Assembly: GCA_934216145.1 (NCBI GenBank)
Contig: CAKQBG010000077.1
Location: forward strand, 1 to 5,911
Length of the DNA stretch: 5,911 nucleotides
Direction of reading: 5' to 3'
DNA from: an uncultured Anaeroplasma sp.
GTDB taxonomy: Bacteria; Bacillota_I; Bacilli_A; Acholeplasmatales; Anaeroplasmataceae
The translations under genes and the position numbers were made by a program. Position 1 is the first letter of the stretch; each line of letters starts with the position of its first letter. Shown piece by piece: positions 5,805-5,911 of the stretch. The notes under the pieces were generated by a model. It was not told where the DNA came from. It did no database searches and saw nothing but the letters and a program-made list of their open reading frames with translations.

Positions 5805-5823
5805 AATATCACTTTATGATATT
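5805..5823. promoter_or_regulatory. Operator 2: palindrome upstream of the degV -35 box
   Basis: AATATCA-CTTTA-TGATATT has perfect seven-base arms. Its core TATCACTTTATGATA differs from operator 1 at a single base. The centres of the two sites are 55 bases apart, about five helical turns, and they bracket the promoter. Confidence 0.6.
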
Positions 5824-5911
5824 AAAATAAAGGACGTGAGTTGTAAAATGAAAGTGGAATTATAAAACAAAGGGTTAAGGGGAATGTGTCCTCTTACCTG
5901 CGGAGCATATT
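5824..5911 (+). other. Right-edge intergenic stretch with a stable hairpin
   Basis: No ORF with a start codon and ribosome binding site was found. On the + strand AAGGGGA (5877-5883) pairs with TCCTCTT (5889-5895) around the loop ATGTG, and the stem extends outward by GGT/ACC with one bulged T. The single G-U pair becomes a C-A mismatch in the - strand reading, so the + strand fold is the better one. It may be part of a leader or a structured RNA that runs off the window. I do not recognise the family. Confidence 0.35.

Noticed and set aside
5819..5909. Open - strand frame at the right edge as the tail of a gene upstream of degV
   Set aside because: It is about 30 codons with no recognisable family and ends inside operator 2. 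The + strand hairpin explains the composition equally well.
1..5911. Similarity between the two window ends (gggaatgtg, gcgg and an acg-gtga-tgtaa pattern) as a flanking repeat
   Set aside because: The shared words occur in different order at each end and do not align over any length. Nothing suggests a mobile element between them.
1..5911. Mollicute-type genetic code (UGA as Trp)
   Set aside because: TGA ends rsgA in a normal four-base overlap with rpe, no gene has an internal TGA, and Trp residues are encoded by TGG.

Overview
The window looks like a stretch of chromosome from a low-GC Bacillota (roughly 30% G+C by eye). An AT-rich, possibly spore-forming member of class Bacilli, such as an Erysipelotrichales-like gut lineage, fits best, but this is inference. 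TGA is used as a stop (rsgA) and Trp is encoded by TGG, so the standard bacterial code applies and a UGA=Trp mollicute is unlikely.

Layout from left to right. (1) Bases 1-183 hold a leftward intrinsic terminator with no visible gene feeding it, then a strong rightward promoter. (2) rpmB (ribosomal protein L28, + strand, 184-372) ends at its own terminator and faces all the other genes. (3) A bidirectional terminator separates it from an aldo/keto reductase gene on the - strand. (4) Next, still on the - strand, come a probable 26-residue SpoVM-like gene that overlaps a terminator, rpe, rsgA, a membrane-anchored PASTA protein, and rlmN. (5) A fatty-acid-binding DegV/FakB protein follows, with a near-consensus promoter flanked by two copies of a palindrome. 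(6) The right edge carries a stable hairpin and no gene.

Read in the direction of transcription, rlmN - PASTA - rsgA - rpe - (spoVM) facing rpmB is the conserved Firmicutes neighbourhood known from Bacillus subtilis as rlmN-prpC-prkC-rsgA-rpe-thiN-spoVM facing rpmB. Three things differ. The phosphatase PrpC is absent and the Ser/Thr kinase PrkC is reduced to a transmembrane segment plus three PASTA repeats. thiN is missing. An aldo/keto reductase has been added between spoVM and rpmB. Most of the products serve ribosome assembly or function (L28, RlmN, RsgA). Rpe serves the pentose phosphate pathway, and the PASTA protein is predicted to face the cell wall.

The points most worth a second look are the hidden SpoVM-like gene, the kinase-less PASTA protein at the prkC position, and the paired operators around the degV promoter.
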